This document shows, in pieces, positions 40,801 to 52,800 of a DNA stretch of 64,000 nucleotides. Source of the DNA: Mactromeris polynyma (Eukaryota; Mollusca; Bivalvia; Venerida; Mactridae); NCBI GenBank assembly GCA_032209605.1, contig JASFXZ010000016.1, forward strand, positions 3,162,001-3,226,000, in the 5' to 3' direction. Numbering within the stretch: position 1 is the stretch's first letter; the number at the start of each line of letters is the position of its first letter. Under the pieces are notes generated by a model. It worked only from the letters and a program-made list of their open reading frames with translations, did not search any database and was not told where the DNA came from. The position numbers were made by a program, and so were the translations under genes.

Positions 40801-43800
40801 ATGTTAGGGTGGGGAAGTTCTGGACCGGCCCAGTTCTTCCCCCCTAGGAAATCATTTTTCAACTTTTTAACCTTGAAAATGTTCTTATTTTTCATGTTAG
40901 GGTGGGGAAGTTCTGGACCGGTCCAGTTCTTCCCCCCTAGGAAATTATTTTATTTTTTCAACTTTCAGCTGGTCTTAATTCTGTTCTGACCTAGTTAAAT
41001 ACTTTATTATTTGTGACAGCGTGGGGAAGTTCTGGACTAATCCAGTTCTTCTCCCCTAGTAAAATATTTTATTTTTTCTTCTGAGGGTGGGGAAGTTCTG
41101 GACTAGTCCAGTTCTTCCCCCCTAGGAAATTATTTTATTTTCAACTTTTTAACCTTGAAAATGTTCTTATTTTTCATGTTAGGGTGGGGAAGTTCTGGAC
41201 CGGTCCAGTTCTTCCCCCCTAGGAAATTATTTTATTTTCAACTTTTTAACCTTGAAAATGTTCTTATTTTTCATGTTAGGGTGGGGAAGTTCTGGACCGG
41301 TCCAGTTCTTCCCCCCTAGGAAATTATTTTATTTTTTCAACTTTCAGCTGGTCTTAATTCTGTTCTGACCTAGTTAAATACTTTAATATTTGTGACAGTG
41401 TGGGGAAGTTCTGGACTAATCCAGTTCTTCTCCCCTAGTAAAATATTTTATTTTTTCTTCTGAGGGTGGGGAAGTTCTGGACTAGTCCAGTTCTTCCCCC
41501 CTAGGAAATTATTTTATTTTCAACTTTTTAACCTTGAAAATGTTCTTATTTTTCATGTTAGGGTGGGGAAGTTCTGAACCGGTCCAGTTCTTCCCCCCTA
41601 GGAAATTATTTTATTTTTTCAACTTTCAGCTGGTCTAATTCTGTCCTCCTAGTTAAAAACTTTATTATTTGTGTCAGTGTGGGGAAGTCCAGAACTTCCC
41701 CACCTAAGACAAAAAGAATAATATTTTACAAGGGGAAAAGAACTGGACTAGTCAAGAACTACCCTGCCCTAATATGAAAAATAAGATAATTTTCTAGGGG
41801 AGAAGAACTGGACTAGTCCAGAACTTTCCCACCCTAAGACAAAAATAATAATATTTTACAAGGGGAGAAGAACTGGACTAGTCCAGAACTTCCCCACCCT
41901 AAACGCAAAAAAATAAAACAATTTCCAAGGGGAGAAGAACTGGACTAGTCCAGAACTTCCCCACCCTAAGACAAAAATAATAATATTTTACAAGGGGAGA
42001 AGAACTGGACTAGTCCAGAACTTCCCCACCATAAAGCGCAAAAAAAACCAAAAAAACTCTAGTCCAGAACTTCCCCACCTTGACACAAATAAAGTATTTA
42101 ACTAGGGGAGAAGAAATAGACTAGCAGAAAGTTGAAAATAAAATATTTTACTAGGGGGGAAGAACTCGACCAGTCTAGAACTTCCCCACCCTAACATGAA
42201 AAATTAGATAATTTCCAGTGTGAAAAAGTTTAAAATAAAATTATTTTCTAGGGGGGAAGAAATGGACTGGGTGGGGAAGAACTGGACTAGTCCAGATCTT
42301 CCCCGGGGAAGAACTGGACCGGTCCAGAACTTCCCCGGGGAAGATCTGGACCGGTCCAGAACTGCCCCGGGGAAGAACTGGACCGGTCCAGAACTGCCCC
42401 GGGGAAGAACTGGACCGGGGCAGTTCTGGACTGTTACACCGGTACCGCTCAGGTACCATCTATAGTAGTGGCAATTTGAGAGGCATACAACAATGGTTCC
42501 CGTTTTCATTTGTGTCTATCAAGGTCAGAAGATGTTGACCTTGGTAGTGTCAAACAAAGCGACCTTTTGATGTATACTGAACATAGCTGTGACAACACTG
42601 ATATAGTAGTTTTATACATACAATAAAGCCTGAAGCAAGGAGACTCAGTGTTGGTAGTGGATGGTCGAATTATTGAGCTAAAATATGGTAGAAATATTGA
42701 AAACTGGTCCGGGCAAATACCAACTTGTTTATGGGGCGGTCTTAATTAATTCTAAGATGGTCTTTTGTGTGGTTTAACTTTTAAATTTTGTAATCGCAAA
42801 TGTTTTGTGGTGCAACTGTAATGTTGTTTTGCGTTAATGTTGTTTTGCGGTAATGTTGTTTTGAGTGCCATGCAGTCACAGGCAGTGTCAATTATCTTCT
42901 GTTACTGTCTATCACTTGAAAGCTTTGAAATGATGAACATTAAGGATTTACTAATTATTACTTCAATCTTTATCTGAGTTAACTATTTTTGTTTAAACGA
43001 AATTGAGAATATTAATGTCTTACTGGTTATGTAGATGTAAAACAATTTGTTGTTCACTGATTCATCGATTACCTTTGAAATGAGAGCTTTGTGGTTTCAG
43101 TCAGTCCTGTTGTATCATTTACCTATAGAAACTAAGATTATATTTTTTATAAAATCCTGCACTTTTTTGTGATGGTGTTTTATTTATAGACTAATAGTTT
43201 GGCATACAGAAGTATTAGTGAAGCATCTCTGATCTCTTGGAGATGATAAAGTCATTTATACATCCTCTACAAATAATTCATAATATTCTCTCTCTGAAAC
43301 GTTGGGTCTAATTAACTGTATATATCATTTATCCAGTGTTTATTCTATGAATAATAGATGCTGAGTTTTGCCAGCGTTTCATCGGAATTACTTCATAATG
43401 TCGACTAACTGAATATATTGTCATTTAGGCCTCTGTGCCCTTAATATATTGAACTTTACAGTGCCTATGGGAAAACATCTCACATTCTAATTGGGAAACC
43501 ACTGTAAGATTTGACAGCAGTTTTCCGAGAGAATCAGATATTATTGTATTTAAAGATTGTCTTTAACTTTGGAATGTCATAGGGAATCTTGATCAGTAGA
43601 ATTGTGTGATTGAGAGTTTTTTCTTGTTATTTATTTCTGGGTTGTGTGGTATTGAATATTTACATTTCTCAGAATCTAATGGGAGATTTTATAGTGTTGA
43701 TAGATTCTTATCTAGACATTGAGTTCGTGGAAGAAAATTATTTGAAATGTTTGAAATGTCTATGATCAATTAAATAAGATGGTTTGGGGGTTAACTGAGT

Positions 43801-46800
43801 TTTGTTGAGAGTATGTTTTGAAGCCAGTTTTTCTTCTGTTTGATCTCAGTTTTAATTTTTTTCAACATTTGTGTATATAATTACATTTTATATTTTCAGG
43901 TCCGTTGGGTTCAAAGCCTCCTCCATTAAATATGATAAGCCCAGCTGGTTCCAAGCATCAGAGAAATACTGCTACTGTGTCGCCACTGCATCATGTGACC
44001 TCACCCACAAATGGCGTTAACTCCCTCGGTGCGAATGCCTCGCTGAATGCTTCTCGTACTTCCAGCTTTGCGGCTGCATTGAGGAAATTGGCCAATCAGG
44101 CTAAAGATCCTGGTTAGTATTATTACATCGTGATCAAGGGAGATAATTCTCTGATTTACTGTAATATGCCGGTAAGAGTTATCTTATATGAAAAACTGTA
44201 TTATGATGGGAATGCATGTTATTCAAGGAATGGAAAATTGTTCCAGATAGATTAAAATATTTTTATTGACTTTCACTTGTACAGTAGTAATCATAAAAGC
44301 TTACTGCATAATTCATGCAGATTTTTGTGGTTGAATGGTTGCCATGGGGTATAATTAAGCTAATAAAACTCCACAAAATCAGCTGTTAATAATTACTGTT
44401 TGAATGATTTATTAACTTTCTGATATTACAGAGGAAGGCCCGGTAAAAACTGCCTCGTCTACCAGCCCCAGAGATACTGCTCCGAAAGTAGGCCCACCTC
44501 CGTTAATGTACACTTCTACAACGCTGACATCTCCCCCTGTGGTCACCATAGCACCGACACAATCTCATCCGAGTTTGTTAGCTAGTGATAACCGACCAGT
44601 AAGTGATTTAAAGATATTTTATGCTCATTTTTATTCATTTATTTTACCGAAACAAACATGAAAAATATATTTCCTTTAGTTGAAACATCAATAAACATGC
44701 ATTAACAAAGAATGATCTCATAATGTATTGATTCGTATTTGTTGAAAACAGATGTTTGTACATCATACAATTCCAGTTGTTTTAAACAATCTGTTAGTAA
44801 TATGGTAAAAAAAAGAGTTTCAATCGGTTATACATTGCAAAGGTTCTTATAAGAGATGTTTTAGCCAACAATACTTGATGAAGCCAATTCAAACATTTTA
44901 TGTTCAGATGAGCCAGATACATCTTTAAAAATATTTTGTTGAATGTGGACGTCTTAAAAACGGCTCAATGTAAGAATCATTACTTATGATAATTTTGACA
45001 AATTTCACATCTTTTCAATGACACTTTTTCAGCTATATAAAAAATGTACAGTCTGACCTGGTTTATTCAACCCCCTTTTACCCGAATACTTGGTAACATC
45101 TGAAATAAATATAAGGTCCCGATATATCTTCTTATGCACGTCAAATTGAGATGTGCTATTCGAAAATGTGTATTATTCGAAATAAATTTTTTCGACCTGA
45201 TGAATTTGAATGAGCGAGGTCCGACTGTAGTATCGAGTGTTGAAAGCGAAATTAGTATAACTGCAAATGAATGGAGAGTCAGATAGACACATGTTGTTTT
45301 CAATTTTCAGGATCTAACAATATGTTTGCACTTCAATTACAGTATGACATTGTATTAACATTCATGTTATAAAATGTTGGTTATGTTCATTGAAATACAA
45401 GTCTCGGAGAATATTAATTGAGTTTAATTGGTTTAAGTGGCTTTCAACCACTTAATCACTTTTTACTACTTAAATGTCTGTTATTCATTATGTTGCTATG
45501 CAACTTTAGTATTTTCTAATTCACTAATCCTTTGTTTATGATTAATGCTAGCTTGGAGCATTAATTGTTATATCAATCATATAAATGTTACAGTGATTGA
45601 AGCAGTGTCATGTGTAATTATTATGATCTTACATGTTTTAATTGGCATATTTCATATAATAGGAGTGCTTGCCTGCATTACCTTCTGGGTTTTGGAAATT
45701 CTAGAATTTGTTTCCAACAATTCAATCATTATACTTTTGTAAAAAGCGCAACCTAAGCTATCCTTAAACCATGTTTGTTTGGCATCACCTTAACCAGCAC
45801 ATTTTGGTGGGGAGGTAGATAATTAGTTTTTCATTTATTACCATTTTTACTTATTTGTTTCAACTATAAAATTGCAGCGCCAAACAGCTTTGCCCACTCA
45901 AACTCCCTAAAATAATTGGATTAGGGGCCATTTTCAGGAGTAAGAAGGGTTAACTTACACCAAACAAACAAAGTTTTAAGGATGGCCTTATAGGAATTAT
46001 CTGTCAGTTTAAATATTGGCAGTGAAATTAATCAATTAGTCACTTCTGTTATATGTTCTGGAATGGTATTACGGTAATATGATATTTGCTAAGTTATAAA
46101 CCATCAGATTTAGCAAACAGCTTTAATTACAATTTAAGTATAACAGACTGAACCTTTTTGTAAATATTTAAATACCTCATACAGGTTGTGAAGTATACAT
46201 GTCTTTTACCAGTTGTTATTTTGTCGTGCATGCAAAAAGGTTGTTAATAATTGATTTGATGCTGCAACAGAGCTCGGCTTCCGTGCTTTGTTGTGGCAAC
46301 CATTAATTGTTCACTGACTTAATCTTTTTATTTATCTCCCCGTTAGACATTAGAACGACTACACAGTAACTCCTCGATGTTTGAATCGGTGGGCAAGATG
46401 GATCGTCCTCATTCGTCTGCATCCAGGGAAGATGACCGTGCCTCAAGTCGAGACAATATGTCCCAGTCGGCTAGAAGGTAATACAATATACATGGTAACC
46501 TCTCAATAGCAACAACCTTGGGTGCTGCACATTTTGCCCGCTGTTGAGAGGTTGTTGCTCTACAGAGGTTGAATAAGTTATAATTGGGTGGTCTGATGCC
46601 AAAATGAAATAACCCACATTTTCATGAAGACTGTTCAAAAGGGGATTTTTATTTTGGTCTAGTTTCCAGCTTTCTAAGACGTCTATAGCAGGAGCATTAT
46701 TTCAAGTTTTGAAGAGAACTATTCATGCCAAAATACACTATCCCACAAAATCCTTTTTTTTAAACTTCAAATAAATATCATTGGGAACTAAATAACAATT

Positions 46801-49800
46801 TATAGCTATAGCACCAAATAACAGCATGAATACTTCATATGTTGTCTAGAAATTATCGTCTTTTATGGGAAATTCAGAATACTTTAAAGTAAATTTTCGC
46901 AAAATGACCTATGTGAGGCTTAGTTCACTTTGGTATCAGACCACCCAATTCTTTTTAATGGAAAAAAACAATTATGTTGTTGAAGAGAGGTAGTTGTTCA
47001 AGAAATGTTGTTGGTCAAAAGATGGGTGTTCTTAAGAGGTTGCTCATTATTTGCACGTATCTCTCTTGACAAGTGTATGAAATCAAACTTACAGAATATC
47101 TCTGATTTCTGTATTGTGCATAATTTCTACTGTCGTGAACTTTGCTCGTAGCTTTCTATTATTTGTCATTCATTATGAAGTATTTCACTAGCATTGTGGT
47201 TGAACTGGACACACAAATACTGTAACTCTTAGATCAATGTAATTTATATAATCTATTTGAATGCTTTTTGTTTGGCGGAAAGTATGTTTTTGACTTAAAA
47301 TTATTTCTGACAGTTCCTGAGTGTTTAAATATTTTGTTGTTGCAGACTAACTCCACATTCAACCCCTGGAGCAGCGTCGCCGATGTCAGGACGAGATGAC
47401 ACGCCTGCACGTGGATTTCAACCATACCGGCCAGGAGATGATATGCGCCCACCACTGTCGTCGTCAGCATTAGCATTAGACCATGCAGCCGCCGCAGCTG
47501 CTGCTGCTTACTCGTATCCTGCGGCTTTCCTTCCCCCTCATGCATTTCCACACCCAGCATTCAGGTAAAATATGACAGTGTTACTATAGGTTACAAAATA
47601 TGTTCCTGGCAAAATGCTTCTCATGTATCTTCCTACGTGTAGTGTGGTAAATCAGGCAGATTTAGCAAGTTTTTTATATTTGCTCTCATTTGCAAGCAGG
47701 CTAGCTTGCTAAGTCATAAGCCCCTTGTTCATTAACAAATAATTTGTAAAATTCTGCTTGCACGATCAACTGTAACATACCAATGACTTCTTATTTATAC
47801 GTCTGTGAGATTTCTCTGTAATAATTCTTTGACAGGTAATTCACTAAATAGAAATCATACGAAATGCAAGTGATTTGCAGTATATCAAAGTGAGATTAAT
47901 ATTTCAATAACCCTCCATGCAATACTTCATATTACTAATTAATCGTTGATTAATGAGCACATGCATTCAGAATAGATTATTAATTGAGAGTTATGTATAC
48001 CAACCAAATTGCTTTCACAAGCATCTGGTACGGTTCCAACTCCCTAACAATGTATTGAACCTGTCAGTTGAGTAATCTCAAATTCAGGGATAGTGATAAT
48101 ATTGATATAGTAATACTGTTAACCTAGAAATGTTTGCCACTGCAACGTTCAGCATTCTTTATAAGGGTGACATTTTAACGGGTATTACAATTACCACAAT
48201 TCATTTAATCAAGGTCAGTTTTCACAGCTAGTTACTTTCACAGGAAAATATCAACTGTGAAAACTTTTTACTTAGAATGGGTAATATAAGTTTTTAGTTT
48301 TACGAACTGTTGCTATGGATATTTCCCACTATTCTGTTGCGACAGAGTAAATCCTTAGTGCCTAGATTCCACTTAATACCGTGTTCTAAATGACTGTTTT
48401 TTCAATTTGATGAAGAAGACCTTTTATTCATTATTTATTCAGGTTTGATGATCCACTGTTGTTGGAACGTTATAGGATGATGCAATCACCATATCTACAA
48501 TACCCTCAGGGGATGATGCCACACCCGAGTCTACATCCATTGTTAGCCAACGGAGGAAGATATCCTCATGAGCTATTTCCACCACAGTTTCCTCAATTCT
48601 CTCAGCAGGGCAGAATGTCCGATCATAGATCACCCTCGATGTTGTCTGAAAGGTACGATATCCTGAGGCCAAATAAAAAAGTGAAGAAAAGCCAGTGTTG
48701 GTTGTGTTAGCTAACCTCTCATTTTTCATTCACCTAAATGTCAGTGTGGTGGGGGTTAAATAGCAGCTGTTAAGCTATATCTTGAGCTACCATTTGGTAA
48801 ATTTGTTAATTCTGTCTGTAGATTATTAGAGGTGTTTTAGAAGCTCAGTATGTCAGACAGAAAGGTCCACAGTATTTTGTAGCTTCCTTTCGAAAAGATC
48901 AGACTGGGTTCAAATTTTATGCAATACTGAGAAAGTCCCTAAATTAATAATTGTTCAACATTGAATGAACTCTGTATAATTTAATTGTTTGTTTTCTACA
49001 GACAAAGAATGGAGGAAGAAAAACAGCGAGAAATAGAGCGGGAGAAGGATCGTGAGCGAGAGAGGGAACGCGAGAAGGACAGAGAAATAGCCGTACAACG
49101 TGAACGACAGAGGGCTCTAGAGAGAGAAGCTGAGAAACAGAGAGATAGAGACAGACTGGCACGAGATGAAATGAGTAAGGATAAACAGGAAGGTTCTTTG
49201 TGTAAGTACATAGAACTGTTTTCTATAATCTCTGTAACTACTTCTAGTATAACATGTATACAGTAAAACTTCAAAACCTCCAACTGCACTTTTGTTAAAG
49301 AATTTATGAAATGGTAGCTAGGGACTGCAAATCATGTTCGAGTGCTCGACCTATCTCTGTTGAGTGATCTACTGTTAGATAATATTAAATGAGAAGGATT
49401 TTCGCCGGGTCTTGAGAACCTGTTCGAGGTATCTACTGTGTTCGAGCCAAAACTGTTCGAGGTTTCAAAGTTCTACTGTATTTATATATGTTTATAGACT
49501 ATTAGTTGTATTGCCCTTAAGTGATATGAGGCTTTGTGGTATATGAGTTGTCATCTTGACTCCCGATCCAAAGGTCAAGGGCTCAAATTACGTCTTGGAC
49601 GAGATCCCTTTAGTGGCCCTTCACAATCCCTACATTAGGTGTGAGTAATTGTTTGAAACCCAGGAAGCAGTCATAAAGATTGTTTACTAACAATCACTGA
49701 AATGTGAAGCTGTGATGTGTGGCTTTGTATTCAACTTGGTGTAAATGTTGATATAAGTTTAGCCCGAGTTTCTTGTTACAGTGGTTCTTAGCAGGTAATG

Positions 49801-52800
49801 AAATGTAATCCTACATTTTGAAACCAGCACTACGCAATCATTCATTAAGAATAGTTATTTTACACCTACGCAATCATTCAATAATCATAGTTATTATACC
49901 TCTTTGGTTACATATTGAACATACAGTTGTCACATGATATACTGACAATGATACGTGAATGACCAGTATTCAACTTGTATTGATTTGTTCACCAGATGTT
50001 CCGTTTCATTTTTATGGTTATAAATTATTTCAAACTGAAGCAACATCTGGAGAAAGCTTTGTGTTTACTTGTTATACACCTCACTGTCTTGTAGTGACTG
50101 TTAATGTTGTTTCAAGTATCATAACTAGAACAATTGGAGTGTTAAGTGCCATAAAAACCTCAAGATTTGCTTTCCTTATGTGCGAAGAAGATTATTTTGT
50201 TGTTGAAATTTGTTATTGATTATTTGCTGCGTTCTAATCAAAATGTCAGCTTTGAAAATTCCGAGGTTTTATAATTTGTTTAGTAAGGTTTTCTAAACCC
50301 TGAATGAGGTCAGTGACACGATTACGGGTGGTCTGTCTAAATTTTTATTTCTTTGCTTATATTAAGAAAGGCATATATTCCTGGTATATCCTAAACTCAA
50401 CTGCAAAAATTCTCTGTACCTGTCGTCAAACTCAGTTTCCAGACCAGAAAACGTCGGTGTTTAAATTCCTTTACTCACTTTATGAAACTATTTATTATTA
50501 CAAGTTCAATGAAGGTAATAAATACAGACATTTGTCCTCAACTTCTGATTTAATGGTTGAAGTTAACGGGGGGGGGGGGGGGAGAAGGGGTTTGTACTGG
50601 ATGGTGAACCAGGAACATTGGTAGGTCACATGACTGTACATAATTGAAATACTGTTCAACTCGAGCCAGCAAATAATGACCAATGGTCTATGATTGACTT
50701 CAGGGTGAACGGTTGAAAGTCTTGATTTTTTTCAAATATCAGAAAATCAGTGGTAAATTCTTTCATAAAAATGTTCTCGACAACACTGCATTCTCATTGT
50801 TTTTCAAGTTTCCAATATCCAAAAATATGCAAGTCTGATGCAGGTATTTTCTATCCTGACCTACACGCTGAGTGTAGCATAGGAAAAACTTGTATCAGCC
50901 TCATGTTGTGCAGCTCCAGCTAATTTTAAAGAAAATAATTACGATATAGTGTTTTAGATTATGCCTGTATGACAGCATTAACATTTTCTTCAAATCATTA
51001 GTTTGCATATTTTGTTAAGAAATAAGAGTCTCTGCCTTTAAGCGTGTAACTACGGTAACTGCTTCTTTAAAAAGAGGTTAATGATTTAGTCAGTAAGTTG
51101 CAATGTTACAATTGGGCCTTCTTACAGCAGCCAAATTTGGAAGCATTATCCAGGGAACTCCAAAGGGGCTTGGTATTGCAGACAGGTACCCACGTGTATC
51201 GTCGTCGTCATCATCAACTGCCAGTCTCGGTAGGAAAGATGATCGACGGACGTCAAAAGAAGACTACAGTTTCCCTGGTAGTCACAATAGACCTCCTTCA
51301 AGTAGGGTAAGTAGCATTTATTGTTTATTGTGTATCCATGGCAACTGGTACAATGTTTTATTTTGCCAAACCATTCTTTCGAAGACTGGCAAAGTGTAAC
51401 CCCTGTCCGTCTGTGCGGGCAAAAAAATTGGTTTCCAACCAATAACCCTCAAAAGGATGGATGGATTCAATTTGTTTTGGGCACATAAGCATAGGATAAT
51501 ACAATACAGGTCAAGTTCCATTTCGTTTACATTGCACCAATATTTGGAGGAGTTATGACCCTTTTTCAGAGAAGTTTTATTTTCGAATATAATGGTTTTG
51601 AATCGCCCATTTCAATTTGACACACCTAATAAGATACATCAGGCCCTGATATTTACGTCGGATGATGCTAAGTATTCGATAGAAAGTTGTCGAATAAACG
51701 GGGTCCAACTGTTTATGCTAAAATGCAACAACTTATCCAAGCATGAATTGATAAACCTGTGCAACTATAGAACATTCCGGCAGTTTTTGTGACTACTTAG
51801 AAAGAACTGTAGTCATTTACATATTATGAAGGTTTTTTAAACTAGTTTGCCTTGCCTGAAGTGCGCAGTAAATGAGTTCCTTATAACTCGATGATATTGT
51901 GTCCAATGAATTTTCTGTATTTTGGTTTTTATGTGCTACATTTCAATTGTAAAAAGTATATGTTCAGTAACTAAAGCAGGTACATGTATTGTTTTCAGAG
52001 TTCAACTGATGATCAGGAAAAACGTTTTTCTATGGTGAATCCATTACGAGAAAGCGGAAAGTCTCGACCACCTCCGCTTATATCGCCGAGGTCACAAACA
52101 GACAGCCATCAACGTTCCAGCAGTTCTAGTAAACATAATGATTCTGGATTGTTCCGACCATTTGACAGTCAACAAATAAACGGCTATGACAGCCATAACT
52201 CAGGGCGTCGAGAAAGGGACAATTCTTTAGCTTATAAAGCAGAAATGGAGGATAGCAAGTACTCTACGGATCGCATGGATCGTCAGAATTCAGATAGAAA
52301 ACATGAGAAAGATTCTCGGGATTCTAGTCTGAAGTTAAGTTCATCATCAAGCGCCTTTCATTCTTTTGCAAATCACATTTCAAAAATGGAAGCAGACGCT
52401 CAGATTTTGTCACATTCTGTATCTAGGGACAACTTACACAGTGCTCCTTCGAGTTCATTCTCCACACCTCTGAATGTCCCATCATACAACACATCATTAC
52501 TACAGTCCAGTCTCCACAGGAGTGATCCTATGCTAAGTGCAGATATCTCTAAATCATCATTAAAAGAATCTCAAATGTGTGTAAGTAAACTTGACCTTGA
52601 AGAGCGACGTAAGAGTGAATCTCAAGGGGAAGCATATTGTAGTGATAGTGAGTGTGAGTACAGTGACAGAGAGGATCAGGACAAAAAACTGTTGATAGCG
52701 TCTGGTCCGCCATTGAAGCTTGATACTTCTCCCAAAAAGATCAAACTTCTCACAGAGCTGGGTCTAACTACATTTTCCAACAAGAAAGGTAAGTTGTGTA

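Larger units (their letters stand above)
4883..43899 (+). other. GSE1 intron 1 (39 kb), repeat-rich
   Basis: Donor GTAAGT at 4883, acceptor tattttcag at 43899. No convincing internal exon or independent gene found: open frames outside tandem arrays stay below about 140 codons and look like nothing known. Stretches with no recognisable feature are about 9000-11270, 18000-20030, 22200-23180, 23300-24460, 24550-26600, 26900-28240, 28550-30670, 36500-37100, 37950-40320 and 42870-43880. They are AT-rich non-coding DNA. A first intron of this size often holds enhancers, but I cannot identify any. Confidence 0.72.
44599..46346 (+). other. GSE1 intron 3 with two MITEs
   Basis: Donor GTAAGTG, acceptor cgttag. 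Holds the MITEs at 45047-45230 and 45754-45990. The rest is AT-rich with no other recognisable feature. Intron 2 (44113-44431) is short and plain. Confidence 0.85.
49202..51127 (+). other. GSE1 intron 7
   Basis: Donor GTAAGT, tandem acceptor cttacag/cag. Contains a MITE (49259-49480), a SINE-like repeat (49520-49720), and a run of 13-15 G at about 50569. The remainder is AT-rich. This is where a missing vertebrate-like charged segment could be encoded, but no in-phase exon was recognised. Confidence 0.75.

Noticed and set aside
40256..42509. Pro/Gly/Ser-rich frames across the foldback element
   Set aside because: Translations of the palindromic units in arbitrary frames.
47234..47560. 108-codon minus-strand frame over exon 5
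   Set aside because: Shadow of the conserved + strand exon.
48996..49289. Leu/Ser/Arg-rich minus-strand frame over exon 7
   Set aside because: Shadow of the Arg/Glu-coding exon; the + strand matches GSE1 in order and phase.
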